From Alphaproteobacteria bacterium (lineage in GTDB: Bacteria > Pseudomonadota > Alphaproteobacteria > Rhizobiales > CAJQND01), in contig JAAEUE010000214.1 in assembly GCA_024227565.1 (NCBI GenBank), positions 1 to 44,029 on the forward strand: DNA of 44,029 nucleotides, given 5' to 3'. Below are positions 43,036 to 44,029 of this stretch, one piece after another; position 1 is the stretch's first letter; each line of letters opens with the position of its first letter. Position numbers and translations under genes: made by a program. The notes under the pieces are model-generated. The model searched no databases. It worked only from the letters and a program-made list of their open reading frames with translations, and was not told the DNA's origin.

Positions 43036-43920
43036 ATGAGCCCCAACACAATTGCGATCCTCATGCCGGGCGATATGGGCCACGGTGTCGGCCGTGCTTT
43101 GCGCGAACACGGCAAGCATGTCATCACGCCACTTAATGGCCGCAGCGACAGGACAAAAGGGTTGGCTGAAGCTGCGGGGCTGCACGATGTGGGCTCCATC
43201 GAAGCTGCGATCAGGGAGGCCGACTTGATATTGTCCATTTTGCCGCCGGCCTCAGCCCTCGCGCAGGCCCAAGAGGTTGCAGACGCCATGGTGTCCACGG
43301 GCGCAAAGCCTTGCTATGTGGATTGCAACGCGGTTTCTCCCGATACCGCAGTGCGCGTAGGTAAAGTCATCACGGGCGCCGGTGCGCCGTTCCTTGATTG
43401 CGGCATCATCGGATTGGCACCTGGAAAGGGCGGCGGAACCAGGTTCTATGTTTCCGGTGCCGACACCGGTCCAATGCTCGCGCTTCATGGCTTGGGGTTT
43501 GATGTGTCTTCGGTTGGTGATGAGCCGGGCAGGGCGTCGGCCTTGAAGATGTCCTATGCCGGATTGACGAAGGGCACTTGGACCCTTCACACCGCGGTTT
43601 TAATGGCCGCCCAACAGCTTGGGGTATTACCTGAACTGCTTGAGGAGTTTCGCATCAGCCAGGCCGCCACATTGAAGGACATGGAGACCCGCGTGTCCCG
43701 CCTGCCGGCGGACTCAGGACGTTGGGTCGCCGAAATGGAAGAGATTGCCTCGACCTTTGCCAGCGCAGGCGTCACGCCTGGATTTCATGAAGGTGCAGCA
43801 GAAATGTTTTGTCTTCTGGCACGCACGCCGTTTGCCAGCGAAACCCGCGAAACCATTGACCCCAACCGGACGTTGGAACAGTCCCTGGCGGTCTTCGGTG
43901 AGCATCTCGAGCCAAAATAG
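43036..43920 (+). CDS. NAD(P)-dependent beta-hydroxyacid dehydrogenase-like protein (DUF1932)
   Basis: About 294 residues. The N-terminal half is a 6-phosphogluconate/3-hydroxyisobutyrate-dehydrogenase-type Rossmann domain (AILMPGDMGHGVGRAL, LSILPP, CYVDCNAVSP, FLDCGIIG). The C-terminal half is the all-helical DUF1932 domain, with the catalytic-type Lys in ASALKMSYAGLTKG. It should oxidise or reduce a 3-hydroxyacid or imine-type substrate; which is unknown. It follows the gamma-glutamyltransferase-like gene by three bases and ends just before a strong bidirectional hairpin terminator, closing the region. Confidence 0.85.
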   Translation: MSPNTIAILMPGDMGHGVGRALREHGKHVITPLNGRSDRTKGLAEAAGLHDVGSIEAAIREADLILSILPPASALAQAQEVADAMVSTGAKPCYVDCNAVSPDTAVRVGKVITGAGAPFLDCGIIGLAPGKGGGTRFYVSGADTGPMLALHGLGFDVSSVGDEPGRASALKMSYAGLTKGTWTLHTAVLMAAQQLGVLPELLEEFRISQAATLKDMETRVSRLPADSGRWVAEMEEIASTFASAGVTPGFHEGAAEMFCLLARTPFASETRETIDPNRTLEQSLAVFGEHLEPK

Positions 43921-43929
43921 GCCACAAAA

Positions 43930-43955
43930 AAAGGCGGTCCCGCTGGACCGCCTTT
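43930..43955. terminator. Bidirectional Rho-independent terminator
   Basis: An 11-bp perfect stem, AAAGGCGGTCC and GGACCGCCTTT, closes on a CGCT loop. A-tract on the left and T-rich sequence on the right suit termination from both sides. It lies between the DUF1932 gene and the convergent partial gene at the window edge. Confidence 0.85.
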
Positions 43956-43978
43956 CTGACTGTTTATTGGCCTGACCG

Positions 43979-44029
43979 TTATTTAGCCATCCATGCTTTG
44001 AAGCGTTCGTTGACTTCGTCGCCATTGTC
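43979..44029 (-). CDS. C-terminal end of an unidentified protein (cut by window edge)
   Basis: Only the last 16 codons are inside the window, reading DNGDEVNERFKAWMAK and a TAA stop. It is too short to identify. The composition (acidic then basic-aromatic end, final Lys) would suit the C-terminus of an extracellular solute-binding protein, but this is a guess. It converges on the terminator shared with the DUF1932 gene. Confidence 0.6.
   Translation of the reverse strand, partial: DNGDEVNERFKAWMAK

Overview
The window looks like chromosomal DNA of an alphaproteobacterium, probably a Hyphomicrobiales-like or marine lineage (the order is a guess). Evidence: a CcrM-type adenine methyltransferase, a DUF4170 protein, the gene order mutY / DUF721 / dsbA-like / smc, an alphaproteobacterial-style LexA box (GTTC-N7-GTTC), and GC-rich intergenic palindromes of the REP/BIME kind. 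No tRNA, rRNA, transposase, integrase or CRISPR array was seen.

Layout. 1-3683: an outer-membrane barrel gene broken at a G9 tract, aquaporin Z, an FAD amine oxidase, and a gene-free stretch of palindromic repeats. 3684-10036: a C1 module. A minus-strand operon (metF, a small 'virulence factor'-domain protein, a pterin-dependent methyltransferase, a RACo-like corrinoid-activating ATPase) faces a non-pyrrolysine MttB-family methyltransferase. Together they can move a methyl group from a quaternary amine to a corrinoid and then to tetrahydrofolate, where MetF can oxidise it. The corrinoid protein itself is not in the window. 10054-14466: an SDR/MerR pair with its own MerR-type promoter, a VOC protein, moaB, an exported metallo-beta-lactamase-fold protein, and two small glycosyltransferase-like genes. 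14553-29141: housekeeping: a LexA-boxed radical SAM protein, rnhB, ccrM, gshA, rsmE, ubiA, pmbA, a cysQ-like phosphatase, DUF4170, mutY, a DciA-like DUF721 protein, a thiol oxidoreductase and smc.

29138-43920 is an accessory catabolic and uptake region made of four transcription units in divergent pairs. (a) Minus strand: FMN 2-hydroxyacid oxidase, ThDP lyase/decarboxylase, a transthyretin/HIUase-like protein with an altered tail, and a DmdA-like folate-dependent demethylase. (b) Plus strand: a HalD/BesD-like 2-oxoglutarate hydroxylase, a PhyH dioxygenase and an M29/NicX-like metalloenzyme. (c) Minus strand: a tripartite tricarboxylate-type transporter (tctC, tctB, tctA), a TauE/SafE exporter and an aspartate-dehydrogenase-like gene. 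(d) Plus strand: a cytoplasmic gamma-glutamyltransferase-like hydrolase and a DUF1932 dehydrogenase. Dyad symmetries sit in both divergent promoter regions. Read together, the genes suggest uptake of a small anionic, possibly amino-acid-like and N- or S-methylated compound, followed by hydroxylation, oxidation to a 2-oxoacid, ThDP-dependent C-C cleavage and demethylation onto folate. I do not recognise this combination as a described pathway; it is the best candidate here for an undescribed system. The substrate is unknown.
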